A stretch of DNA of 27,385 nucleotides from a virus: the IMG/VR virus record IMGVR_UViG_3300009438_000019, positions 1 through 27,385 of that record; one strand, written 5' to 3'. Position 1 is the first letter of the stretch, and each line of letters begins with the position of its first letter. The position numbers were made by a program, and so were the translations under genes. A model generated the notes under the pieces. The model made no database searches. It worked only from the letters and a program-made list of their open reading frames with translations, and was not told the origin of the DNA. This document shows, in pieces, positions 1-10,000 of the stretch.

Positions 1-3000
1 CTCAACATCAAAAAATCTAAGGCCTGTGAAACTCTCAACATCCGCAACATTCAATTTTATCTTTGAGCAAACTCCACCGGTGCTAGGTACACTAGATATA
101 AGGCTACCATTGCTCTCATAGTTGTCAGATGGTATAGGTTTTATTCTATAATCCATCTGAAATCTATTAACATTCGCCCATGTTGTTTCACGTGAAGTAC
201 CATCACTAGCTATACGTCCTGCTAATAATGCATTTCTATCAGTATAAGATATTCCTTGAAAATACCATTCAGATCCGAGGAAATCAATAGCTTTTAACGG
301 TTGGGGGTCATTTGGATCACCATAATCAAACCCTTGCAACACTTCATCAGTTGCACCACCTGCTATTGGTTTTTTATCAGTGAATCCAATTTCAAAATTG
401 CAACCACCTGTACTGTATTCTGGACTATGTCTTTGTGTGGGGTTTAAGAATCTTACTTCATTGTTTCTTCCACTAATTGGTGTAGCAGCTGCACCAATAT
501 GCCGCTTCCTACCAATAATTGCTGGGTGTTGATATACATAGCTGTATTCTCTAAGACCGTTTTCTTCAGATCCATCAAAATATTCACTATCAATAAACCT
601 TGAGTCAGCAATAACAGGAAATGCAATTGCATCGACCGATTGAGCGTAGGTTGTTACGGCTTGACGCCTGTAGTCTATTTCATTTCCAACTGCAATAAGA
701 CTATTTGTACCAGGTGCAGCCCCAGTCATGCCTATCATTCCAATATTTACTTCATACTCTCTGAAAGTATTTTTAGTTTTTAATCTAACGATTGGTGTTT
801 TAAAGTCTTCAATTGATGGAAGCTGATCACCTAGAACATCACTTAGCGCATATCCAAATTTTGCCACGCCTGCTTCAGATGCTGCGCTAACCGCAGTTTT
901 AAATTCTTGATATGTTTCTTTAAATGCAATCCATCGACTTAATACTGATCTATGTATAATGTGAGCATCATCGTCTTCTAATCCAAAGTAATTATCCCGA
1001 TCCTGCTCGACGCTTAGATCCCAAACCTCTGCGCCGTTGATATATTCGACGTTTGGATTATATCTAGCTGACAAACGATCTGGATCACCACCACTATCTA
1101 CCGCAAGCTCGGCGATCTTAGCCTGCACGTCCATTTTTGACAATGCTAGATATCTTATGTCGTCGTGAATTTCAATATGAAAATCTATACGCGGTGATTC
1201 CGTTAACTCTGAGTCCTCAACGGTCTCACCAACAGTGTTTGCAATTAAGCCATTATCGTATGTAAAGGCAAAACCTGGACACGCTTCACACTCAATAAAA
1301 TCAAGCTGAGAAAAATCGCTTACTGAAGTGTTTAACTGTGATGGATATACTAATTTACGATTCTCTTTTTTTATACCAAGTGAATTTTCAATATTCTTTT
1401 TAGGCTTTAAACCTATTAATGGAATTATATCATTACCTTTAACTGGCTTTTCTTCAGCTGTATAACTATATTGTCTTTTAGTACCTTCATCTCCGCCATC
1501 AATATAAACAGATGAACCATATTTAAAAACAAACTGAGGTGCTAACGATGTAGATTTATTAGCAAGGTCAATACGGTAAACCATTTTAAAGAATGGATCT
1601 TCTAAACACGGCTGATCTAATGTATTTTCAATTAGTAACGTATGCATTAGAACCCATCTTGCTTCATTATTATCAACTGGGACATATGCATAAAACTTTG
1701 CGCCCACAGCACCATACCATGAAAATTCTACTTTCCACATGGTAACCTTTTCTACGTCTAGAATATAACCAATATCCGTAGGTTTAAGATTCTGCAATGT
1801 GTCATTATTAAATAAAGATTGTGGTATAACGGTTTCGTAGATATCAGGCAAACTTTCTCCTGTAAATGGATCTAAGGACACACCACCATCTTGACCAATT
1901 GCTGGAATTAACGTTTGCTTACCAAGAATACCATTTAATTCTAAAGATTTATCTGATAATGGAATTGTAGATCTACGTACAATTTGAAAAGAGGCTCCTC
2001 GTATTCTGAACAAGTAACTATCTGTTTTATTCTGAATACCCCATTCAATTTTTCCTGTAGTGTCTTCTTTATCGATCACTGCGCGAGCACCGAAAGTAAA
2101 ACCAGATACACGGCCAGGCTGATAACGAAATGCTTCTTTTGACTGTAAAATAATCGAATCTTGCGTACTTTGTCCAAAATCATAACCTGGTGCACTTACT
2201 TTTATCCAACCCTGCTGATTTAACTGTTTTAGGCTAAACAAACCAATCGGAGATGCTAAGCTCTTGCTTCCTGATGCATTATTATAAAATGAAACTGTTT
2301 CACTTGTACCATTATCTTTCCAGCCAGTAGCGTTCATCACGTCGTAATCAGCCGCCTCAATCGCACCACTTGTTAATACACTAAACAGCGTAGAAGAAGA
2401 AATCTTAAATTTATTTAATTTAATTTTTACCCAAGTATCTGTCCATATGTCAATTAATCTAAAAGCTTCACTTTGAAAGGCTGCAGCGGCTTCTGGTGTT
2501 TCATACTCTGGATAATGTAATGTGTATATTTCAGTTGTTTCTGACGCATCGTATGTATTAAATGAATTTTTCTTTAATGTAACTTTTGATGGATCTAAAA
2601 ATCTATTTTTTATATCGGCACCATAAATGCCTGGGTCTTTTTCATACGCTAAATATAGAAAGTTGCCTAACCGTACAAAGTTTAGGAATAAACTATATTG
2701 TGCATTCTGACCTCGGTTAGTTAAAGGTGTCCAAGGGAAAGAATACGGAACTGGAAACGCAGTAATTTCTAAAGCTTGCTCAGTTGTATTTTCTGTTACG
2801 CGAGTATTATAACGATTAATACCACTTTCTGTAGCTCTATTTTCCCATGGTATATATCGTGAATACCCACTGCTGACATTTTTAAATATTTCCCAATTAT
2901 CACTTTCAAATCCCAAAGTTGACACGTCAGAGAATAAACTCAATTGAGTTTCGGCTCTTGGCACACCTAAAAGAGAAGCACTCACAGAAGAACTCTCTGG

Positions 3001-3573
3001 AAATTGTTCTTCAACCTTAACTGTAGATCCCGCAGCTAATACAACTCCTGTTGCATTTGCTGATGTAATAGTATCAAGGAATGTTATATTTGTATCAGTA
3101 AATAAATCATTACCTGCAGCATCTGTTAATTTGGCAAGGGTGATTGAATCAAAAAGACTACTTTCTACTTTAACCTCTTGAGGTGTATTTCTATCAAAAC
3201 CAATTAAAGATTTATTACCAACTGTATTAATGAATCTTTCAAAGACAAATTCAATCTTCGTACCAGATGCTATATCTTTTAATAATGGTTTACTTAGATA
3301 AAGCTTAACTTTTCCATTTACAATTGTAATTGCAGTAGCAGTAATAAAATTATTTAAATTTATATCTTCTGAATTATAATCGCGCTTTACTTGCGTTCCA
3401 ATTTCAAAAACACTATTGTCTACACCATATACGTAATCACCTTCTTTTAATATTGACAATAGATTTAAATCTTCACCTGTGATTAAATCTTCTTGAAATT
3501 TATTTAATGTTAATGTACTATCGCCGGCACTATGTGTGCCGACGAGTGTGGTATTAAAATGATATTGTGCCAT
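1..3573 (-). CDS. Large tail fibre/structural protein, paralogue of the next gene, 3' end missing
   Basis: An open frame of 1191 codons runs without a stop from an ATG at 3573 to the left edge, so the C-terminus is missing. Residues about 190-225 carry SLLGVPRAETQLSLFSDVST, residues 482-495 carry FRYQPGRVSGFTFG, residues 616-640 carry EFSWYGAVGA followed by YVPVDNNEARWV, and residues about 681-696 carry KYGSSVYIDGGD. All four blocks recur in the same order in the gene at 3638-7066, so the two are paralogues. The N-terminal 185 residues are unrelated between the two, which suggests different attachment modules. I know these blocks from large structural proteins of marine T4-like phages, usually called tail fibre or structural protein. 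Role in host contact is inferred. It is the most downstream gene visible, preceded by a GATAAATA promoter candidate; no Shine-Dalgarno is seen. Confidence 0.8.
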   Translation of the reverse strand, partial: MAQYHFNTTLVGTHSAGDSTLTLNKFQEDLITGEDLNLLSILKEGDYVYGVDNSVFEIGTQVKRDYNSEDINLNNFITATAITIVNGKVKLYLSKPLLKDIASGTKIEFVFERFINTVGNKSLIGFDRNTPQEVKVESSLFDSITLAKLTDAAGNDLFTDTNITFLDTITSANATGVVLAAGSTVKVEEQFPESSSVSASLLGVPRAETQLSLFSDVSTLGFESDNWEIFKNVSSGYSRYIPWENRATESGINRYNTRVTENTTEQALEITAFPVPYSFPWTPLTNRGQNAQYSLFLNFVRLGNFLYLAYEKDPGIYGADIKNRFLDPSKVTLKKNSFNTYDASETTEIYTLHYPEYETPEAAAAFQSEAFRLIDIWTDTWVKIKLNKFKISSSTLFSVLTSGAIEAADYDVMNATGWKDNGTSETVSFYNNASGSKSLASPIGLFSLKQLNQQGWIKVSAPGYDFGQSTQDSIILQSKEAFRYQPGRVSGFTFGARAVIDKEDTTGKIEWGIQNKTDSYLFRIRGASFQIVRRSTIPLSDKSLELNGILGKQTLIPAIGQDGGVSLDPFTGESLPDIYETVIPQSLFNNDTLQNLKPTDIGYILDVEKVTMWKVEFSWYGAVGAKFYAYVPVDNNEARWVLMHTLLIENTLDQPCLEDPFFKMVYRIDLANKSTSLAPQFVFKYGSSVYIDGGDEGTKRQYSYTAEEKPVKGNDIIPLIGLKPKKNIENSLGIKKENRKLVYPSQLNTSVSDFSQLDFIECEACPGFAFTYDNGLIANTVGETVEDSELTESPRIDFHIEIHDDIRYLALSKMDVQAKIAELAVDSGGDPDRLSARYNPNVEYINGAEVWDLSVEQDRDNYFGLEDDDAHIIHRSVLSRWIAFKETYQEFKTAVSAASEAGVAKFGYALSDVLGDQLPSIEDFKTPIVRLKTKNTFREYEVNIGMIGMTGAAPGTNSLIAVGNEIDYRRQAVTTYAQSVDAIAFPVIADSRFIDSEYFDGSEENGLREYSYVYQHPAIIGRKRHIGAAATPISGRNNEVRFLNPTQRHSPEYSTGGCNFEIGFTDKKPIAGGATDEVLQGFDYGDPNDPQPLKAIDFLGSEWYFQGISYTDRNALLAGRIASDGTSRETTWANVNRFQMDYRIKPIPSDNYESNGSLISSVPSTGGVCSKIKLNVADVESFTGLRFFDVE
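1652..1735. repeat. Diverged direct repeat between the two fibre genes, copy 1
   Basis: This stretch encodes EFSWYGAVGA and the NNEARWV block of the left-edge fibre. It matches 5064-5147 in the next gene at roughly 80% by eye, including uninterrupted runs such as CCCACAGCACCATACCATGA. The identity is higher here than across the rest of the two genes. Confidence 0.7.
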
Positions 3574-3580
3574 AATGTAC

Positions 3581-3588
3581 TATTTATC
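3581..3588 (-). promoter_or_regulatory. Possible T4-type late promoter, GATAAATA
   Basis: On the minus strand GATAAATA ends seven bases before the ATG of the left-edge fibre gene. It differs from the T4 late octamer TATAAATA only in the first base, a position reported as variable in T4-like cyanophages (NATAAATA). The octamer also contains the TAA that ends the degenerate copy of the upstream fibre's tail, so the match could partly come from the stop codon context. Confidence 0.4.
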
Positions 3589-3637
3589 GTTCTTTCCATG
3601 TGGTACCTGCGTTAACTTTTTATTTAACACTGACAGC
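3584..3637 (-). pseudogene. Degenerate tandem copy of the last 18 codons of the upstream fibre gene
   Basis: Directly after the stop codon of the 1142-residue fibre, in the same frame, the minus strand reads AVSVK, stop, KVNAGTTWKER, stop. The last 18 codons of the fibre (3638-3691) read DVSAAAQVNASITWEEQ, stop. Both units are exactly 54 bases and end in TAA, and by hand count 38 of 54 bases match. Most differences are synonymous or conservative except for the internal stop at 3620-3622. This indicates a tandem duplication of the gene's 3' end, or the stub of a former fibre paralogue left behind when another was recombined in. It fills nearly the whole 64-base gap before the next gene. Confidence 0.7.
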
Positions 3638-6600
3638 TTATTGCTCTTCCCAAGTGATGCTTGCATTAACTTGTGCTGCAGCACTAACATCCGATGATCG
3701 AATTGAGAGATATAAATTGTCTGGCAAATCAGTTAGTGGGAATGAGATATAATCTTTATTATAGTCAAAATATGAACTTAGATCAAAATATTCACTACCA
3801 TTTTGTAAGAAGAACGTAGCAATCTGTGTTCCAGTGCCAGCGATAGGTCTTCCCTTAGTATTTACAATTTCAATCGAACTCAATCTTTCAATTTCACTAT
3901 TTGGAATATTCACCGGCGCTGTTGCAACGCTACCATCTTCATTATATTGCTTTGCATATAAGAAAGTTCTATTAGTCGTATCAAATGTCAATTCTTCTGT
4001 ATATGTATCTAAAGAACGGAATTCATATTCAACAAGGCCACTTCCAGAGTTAATTGGATCAACTCTTTCAACAAAGCCAAATAATGATCTTTGAGCACCA
4101 GGATTATTTACATCTAATACTCTAAACCATCCATAAACTTTATCACCGATAGCGAAATCAGTACTAAAGGTTTGATCAAGGTTTACAAATGGCTCGGTCC
4201 CCGCAGTTGTATAAGATAATCGTGTCGGTAAACCTGCAGGTGCCAATGGAATAGCAGGCCCACTTTTAATAACGAGCTCTTCACCTGTCGCTGGATAATT
4301 ACTACCATCAATGAAGATATCATCAGTTTGATAAATCGCATTCTTGACCAGTTCAAGTTTAACATTATCTGATTGCGCGCCTGTGGATGTCATACCAACA
4401 GAAAGCTTTGTAGGATACACTTGAACACGATTTCTTACTTTGTATCCTTGTGAACTCTCAATTTCAGTCTTTGAAGTCAAACCATAAATTACTGGAGATG
4501 ACTTTGATATGATTTTAATATCAGCTACAGCTAAACTGCCATGATCATTAAAGTCTGTATTTAAATACAGCGTTGATGTATTACCAGCAATATCTCTTTC
4601 AATAAATTCAACTCTTAAATTTACATCTGCAGGATTACTTGTAACTACCTTTGCACCCATCAAGATATCATCTGGTATTTCAACACTAGTCGTCCCCGAA
4701 AGTTCAATTGTATTAGCTGTAAGAGTGTTTTCAATAGTTAATGTATTTAATATACCAGTCTCCGTGGAGCCGGTGTCAGCATACGATGATGACGACATTT
4801 CCGTGCTGTCTTCTGGTGCGTAATTAAACAGTCTTACTGTACCACGGTCACCTCCATCAATATAATAAGATGAACCGTACTTAATCACGAACTCAGAGTG
4901 TGACTTACCCCCTGCGTAACTTATTCTATCTCCTAAAGGTCTACTGGTTCCACCAAGTGTTTTTTCAGTGCCTCCACCATAAACAGTGTATGTGATTGGA
5001 AGTGTAGCATTACCAAGAGACGCAACCTTTAATTGATTTGATGCGCGAATATGATGGATTCGTACCCATCTTGCTTCATCATTACCAACTGGAACATAAG
5101 CTAAGAACAGAGCACCCACAGCACCATACCATGAGAATTCAATCTTATTCATTATGACCTTTGAGAAATCGATATCCCATGCAGACGCGTCTAATTTTTT
5201 ACCGGCAACTCCCTGACCAGGATATTGAATAGTGCTTTCGCCATCTCCGCTTGGTAGTCTTACAACATCAGAATAAACATAAGATTTATTTGTAGAGCCG
5301 TCTAAGAAGTCAAAGTTGAATCTTGAGCGAGGAATTCTATATTCGTAAACACCATAATATTTTGGATCAACATTATGACGAATCCAATGGCGCCACGATC
5401 TTGTTTGTTGATTTGCATTAAACTCTGTGGTTCGCGTCACTGTATCACCTATCCTTGCAAGGCTGATACATAGCTCACCATTATTGACGGCATCGATATC
5501 AGCAACAAAGCCGTTGAATTCATTTACGTCTGAACTACCAAATACTGAAGTATCAATTGCGCCTACATGATCGGCGGCATCGCCGTAAGCGACGAGATTA
5601 ATATCATGCTCACGTCTATATGGAAACATAATATCTGCATCCGCTTCGTCAGCATATTCTGGGAATATAAATGGTACAGGCGTAATGATAAACTGTTTCT
5701 CTGGATCGATAGTTACGCCACTTTCCAGTACTATGTCAACATCACCACCGGTGCCAATTGCTTTAACAACTTTAATAGTATTACCGACAACTTCAGTGAT
5801 TCGAAGTAATGAAGTATGTGCTTCATCCGGTGCCTCTGGTGCTGGATCGGCCTCAAATAATGCATTGCCAAGGTCTGTTGTATTGTATCTTACAATCTGA
5901 TCTTTTTCAAGACCGTCAACGTTGTTTAATGTAATTGTAAGAACACCATTTGATAAAGCCGGAGTGATTTGAATCTTGTGCTTAGTTTCCTTCTTTAACA
6001 AAGATGGATCATACATTGCTGCATGTGTCATTAGAAGACCATCTCTTACAATCGCTAAATCACCAGCATAGTGCGCAATAAGCGTTCGTGGGGCGGCGGT
6101 TAACTCGCTTTCTAACAAATCAAACGCGGCGTCCTGTGATATAAACACATCAGTAGTGTTTGCCCCGACAACTAGAGAGGTTACAATTGTGTTTGGCGCA
6201 ATGAGATAGTTACTATTATCATCGGCTGCAGTAATATCACTTAATGACATACCAATTTGAGGTGCACCAGCGCCATTGATTGCGTTGATTGTAATTTTAT
6301 TACCTTCAACGGTGTTCAAACTTAATTCAAAGGAAGCGCCGTCTGATTTACCCACAACACCGTAATCTTCTTTTTGATGAGTAGTCTCTGTACCATATGT
6401 GGTACCTCTATATTTAATTAGAGCATGTGTTCTTCTTACAACACAGAATTGATCTCCTTTACCAGTATCTCTAGTTTCCCAATAGTAACCATCAAACTTA
6501 TCGTAAATACCATATTTTCTAATTGCTGCATTACGATTATCCACCACTGGTGCACCAGGTGTTTTTGAAGTTTTAACACCGAATGTTGCAGCAGAAACAC

Positions 6601-7066
6601 GACCAGGTTGATATCTAAAGAATCTTTTAGATGTTAAGACAGCTGTTTTATTTGGAGCTGCTTCTAATAACGCACCAGCTTCTTCTGGCACGTGAGACAG
6701 ACCATATCCAAAGTTTTTAGCGAGGTCACCGGCGCCACCAGCACCAAAGCCGTTTAACTCATATGGGCTACTTGCAACATCTAAGTCTGTTTTTTCAGCT
6801 GGTAAAAATGTCCATTCACTAGGATCAACATCATATGTGTTAACGTCAGCAAAAATCCCCAAGGCAACTTCAGAGCGTGGAATACCAAGAAGAGATAATG
6901 CAACCTCAGATTGAATCTTGTTTTGTTCTTCAACAGGTATTGCTGCCTGGTCAGACGCTAAGACGACGGGCAACGACTTGGCTGCTGAAGCTTGACCTCT
7001 AGGTATCGGAGCGGTACGCCCGATTGTTACGATATTATTCGCTCTATTAATTGTTTTTGTTGCCAT
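3638..7066 (-). CDS. Large tail fibre/structural protein (1142 aa)
   Basis: The N-terminus contains SLPVVLASDQAAIPV (residues 31-45), a short stretch seen near the start of many phage tail proteins. SLLGIPRSEVALGIFADVNT (about 58-77), FRYQPGRVSAATFG (about 150-163), EFSWYGAVGA (about 640-650) and KYGSSYYIDGGD (about 729-740) are shared with the left-edge gene. Roughly 350 more residues separate the second and third blocks here than in the paralogue, so a large domain has been gained or lost. The ATG overlaps the preceding stop by one base (TAATG), which implies translational coupling with the beta-helix gene. A weak AAGGA lies about 12 bases upstream. Function as a fibre or peripheral baseplate protein is inferred from family and position; an enzymatic domain is not evident. 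Confidence 0.8.
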   Translation of the reverse strand: MATKTINRANNIVTIGRTAPIPRGQASAAKSLPVVLASDQAAIPVEEQNKIQSEVALSLLGIPRSEVALGIFADVNTYDVDPSEWTFLPAEKTDLDVASSPYELNGFGAGGAGDLAKNFGYGLSHVPEEAGALLEAAPNKTAVLTSKRFFRYQPGRVSAATFGVKTSKTPGAPVVDNRNAAIRKYGIYDKFDGYYWETRDTGKGDQFCVVRRTHALIKYRGTTYGTETTHQKEDYGVVGKSDGASFELSLNTVEGNKITINAINGAGAPQIGMSLSDITAADDNSNYLIAPNTIVTSLVVGANTTDVFISQDAAFDLLESELTAAPRTLIAHYAGDLAIVRDGLLMTHAAMYDPSLLKKETKHKIQITPALSNGVLTITLNNVDGLEKDQIVRYNTTDLGNALFEADPAPEAPDEAHTSLLRITEVVGNTIKVVKAIGTGGDVDIVLESGVTIDPEKQFIITPVPFIFPEYADEADADIMFPYRREHDINLVAYGDAADHVGAIDTSVFGSSDVNEFNGFVADIDAVNNGELCISLARIGDTVTRTTEFNANQQTRSWRHWIRHNVDPKYYGVYEYRIPRSRFNFDFLDGSTNKSYVYSDVVRLPSGDGESTIQYPGQGVAGKKLDASAWDIDFSKVIMNKIEFSWYGAVGALFLAYVPVGNDEARWVRIHHIRASNQLKVASLGNATLPITYTVYGGGTEKTLGGTSRPLGDRISYAGGKSHSEFVIKYGSSYYIDGGDRGTVRLFNYAPEDSTEMSSSSYADTGSTETGILNTLTIENTLTANTIELSGTTSVEIPDDILMGAKVVTSNPADVNLRVEFIERDIAGNTSTLYLNTDFNDHGSLAVADIKIISKSSPVIYGLTSKTEIESSQGYKVRNRVQVYPTKLSVGMTSTGAQSDNVKLELVKNAIYQTDDIFIDGSNYPATGEELVIKSGPAIPLAPAGLPTRLSYTTAGTEPFVNLDQTFSTDFAIGDKVYGWFRVLDVNNPGAQRSLFGFVERVDPINSGSGLVEYEFRSLDTYTEELTFDTTNRTFLYAKQYNEDGSVATAPVNIPNSEIERLSSIEIVNTKGRPIAGTGTQIATFFLQNGSEYFDLSSYFDYNKDYISFPLTDLPDNLYLSIRSSDVSAAAQVNASITWEEQ
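5064..5147. repeat. Diverged direct repeat between the two fibre genes, copy 2
   Basis: Second copy of the EFSWYGAVGA ... NDEARWV coding block, in the 1142-residue fibre, in the same orientation as copy 1 at 1652-1735. Together they show common ancestry of the two genes and could support recombination between them. Confidence 0.7.
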
Positions 7067-10000
7067 TAGATATTAACTATTCCTTTTGAAATTATGAATT
7101 CGTTTTCTACACCGATTCGTGTATTTTGTGAGTTTCCACTTGTCATGACTTTTTCGCTAAACACGTCGCCGACGCTAAACGTCTGTTCTGTATTTATACT
7201 TATTGTTATTGTCCGAGTTGCTCTATTTACATTTGTTACTTCATGAACTAAATCAGGATTTAGACTGGTTGTTATAAAAATTTTGTCGGCCACGCTACTA
7301 TCAATCCCCTCATCGTCTTCAAACGCGGTGTCGGTCGAGGCATGTGGACATTTTAATATAATTTTATCACCGATTGACACTGAATTAATATTTATATCAT
7401 TGGTAACGTTACCAAATGTATCAGTTGATGGAATAACTAGGCTTAATGTTCCTGCAGCGTCGGCGACCGTTAATGATATTTCGTTAAATGTAACAACGGC
7501 TTCTGTTGTTCGAATGTATTTATACTCTTTTGCTATTAGCTCATATATAAGACCAACTAACGTCTCACCTGCCAGCGCATTGCCAGTACCATATAAGTTT
7601 GAATAATTTGATCTATGTGTTTGATATGCTTGTTTTACCTTTGCATGATCCGCAACATTGCGGATATCAGTAATGCCGGCTGCGGTAACTCCAAATTGGA
7701 AATTACCAGTTGCTAAGTCTTCCTCAGCTGAGGTTACATTAATTTTATTACCTAATGATGAGTAACTAAAAGCTTGATATTGTGTTTTATCAATAAAATA
7801 CTCTTTAACACCATCTTTTACCACAGTCTCAAAATTATCCCTAATTGTAACTTCTGTGCCATAAACGGGCTCGTCATCTATTTCTTCTGGGAGGGATGAT
7901 AAATATAAATTTTCGCCATCTCGTAAGAAATTAATCGATTCAGACACATAGTTTCCACTGCCTGTTAAGTCAATATTAATAGAATCATACTCGCTATCAA
8001 ATGTATCAACCGCACCAATAAATTCATTTGAGCTACCTAAAATTAAGTTTGGAGATAATATAGTGTTTGTTGATCCATAAACTAATACACCAGCACCACT
8101 ATTTCTTATAACATTTCCTAATAAAACACCAACACTCAAACCTGCAAGATCGGATTCAACATTAAAGTTTTCAAATGTTGAACTAGTGATTTTTAAGTTT
8201 GAAGAATCTCTAGCGTGCAAAGGACATGCTAGATTATCTTGATCTCCTGTTAAAAATACAGCTCCATTTTGAATCTGTGAATTTGCAATAGTAAAATACT
8301 TAGTATTTTGGCCAAGCACCGCACCAGACACGACGTTCTGTATTTTTACATTATCAAATGTTAAGTCGGTTGAATTTGCTACTCGTACTAATACATTTGA
8401 CTGTGTGAGTTGAAACTTAACTTGATTAATAAAGTTACCATCTAATGTTATATTTGATAATGTACATTTAGATGAATCATCTAGAATTATCATATTATGA
8501 CTATACGAAGAAGGAGTGCTACTAAATATATCACCGGCCGGCTGGCTTTGCCGACTTATGGCATTTGATGTGGAAGTGTGCCACGGATGTGCTTTTAATA
8601 CTGTATTTTGCTTTGAACTCCCTTGTATTTTTATACCATTAGGTATTTTAATTAAATTAGTATAATATGTTCCATCTGGAATTGTAACAGTTGTCTCACC
8701 TTTATTCTTTTTAGTGTTTAATAGATATTCAATACCACCTATTAACTCTCCACTAGCATTTAGTACAGTAGAATTATCATGATAAAATTCTAATTCTTTC
8801 TTAGTGGTGTGTGCGTTCGTGGTGCTAAGAGTTTCAACAAATGTTACAGTATTATCTGCACTAACGGAGTCAACAGTAAGTCTTGAAATGCCTTTTTTAT
8901 AAATCTCTTGGGCAGAAGCATTCTGTAAATCAGCCCATGTAATAGGCAAGTAGCTTAATCCTGTATCAGGATCATACTCCCCTAATTCGTTTTTATTAGC
9001 CCACTCATTAGTTATGAAATTACCATAATCTGTGAAGTTAAATTGTGTCTGCCCTGCCATTTCATCTTCACCAAGAACGGCTATTAACTTAAAGTCTGAA
9101 TCATTAAAACTATTTGTGGCTCTATAAATTAGAACATTATTATTAGTGTTGGACCTGTTAGCGCTACTAATTCTATTATATGTTGTTTCACTAAACTGGT
9201 CCAACGAAACATTTTTACCTGGTATACTTCCAGTTCCAATTTGAAATGTATTAGTAGTAAACGTGTCAGCTTCTGTTAATTTACCTGTATCGCGACTAAA
9301 TTCAGCAATTCTATATTTATATGTTGTGTTGGGGGTTCCCTGTGTAGCAAGGAACGTTGCAACAACCGCCCCGACATCATTTTCAGCAAGAGGGGGAGGG
9401 GTAGGCTGTGAATCCGTGTCTGCTTTTGCAATACCAAAAACTGATACATTTTGTCTACTTTTAAGTAATTTATTTGTTTTTAATGATTTTAAAATTACTG
9501 GTGCATCGTCGGCCGTTGTAAGTCTTTCATTTTTACCGTAATCTTTTTCAGCATCATCTAGCTCTTCAACTATAATATAATTTTTATCGCTATTAACCTT
9601 CAGAATTTTAATTTGTTTATTTTCTTCAAAGAGGTTATCACCAATTGGTGTTTGTGTAACAAGAGTTTCGTCTTCTTGTAAACCACTTGTGCTATTTAAA
9701 TATAATACTGATGTGCCTTTAAAGGTTCCATCATCATTTGCTAATAAAATAAGAGGTTCTTCAAATGCAGTAATCGAGTAAACATCAAATAATGAACTAT
9801 CATTAATACCGCCTGAAACAACAATTGTAGAAGCTTCAATATCACCATCGCCTAAAGTAATTGCTAAACCAGTGGCCGTAGACAAATCAAGGCTTTTCGC
9901 TGAGAGAGTACCATCGATAGTTAAGTCACCATCAGTGTTAGATCCACTTTTAATTTGTAAGTCACCTACTACATCTTGTGATCCATCAGCCGCTAACTTA

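Noticed and set aside
3611-3628. Possible terminator hairpin GTTAA-N8-TTAAC in the gap between the two fibre genes
   Set aside because: The stem is only five mostly A/T pairs with no following U run, and the sequence is better explained as the degenerate copy of the fibre tail.
9314-9321. TATAAATA on the minus strand inside the beta-helix gene
   Set aside because: It is generated by Tyr-Lys-Tyr codons and is about 2.2 kb from the next start. Similar matches at 7517-7524 and near 14120 are rejected for the same reason.
9388-9405. G-rich run that could form a G-quadruplex
   Set aside because: It is explained by a proline-rich stretch (PTPPPLA) on the coding strand and has only two G runs of useful length.
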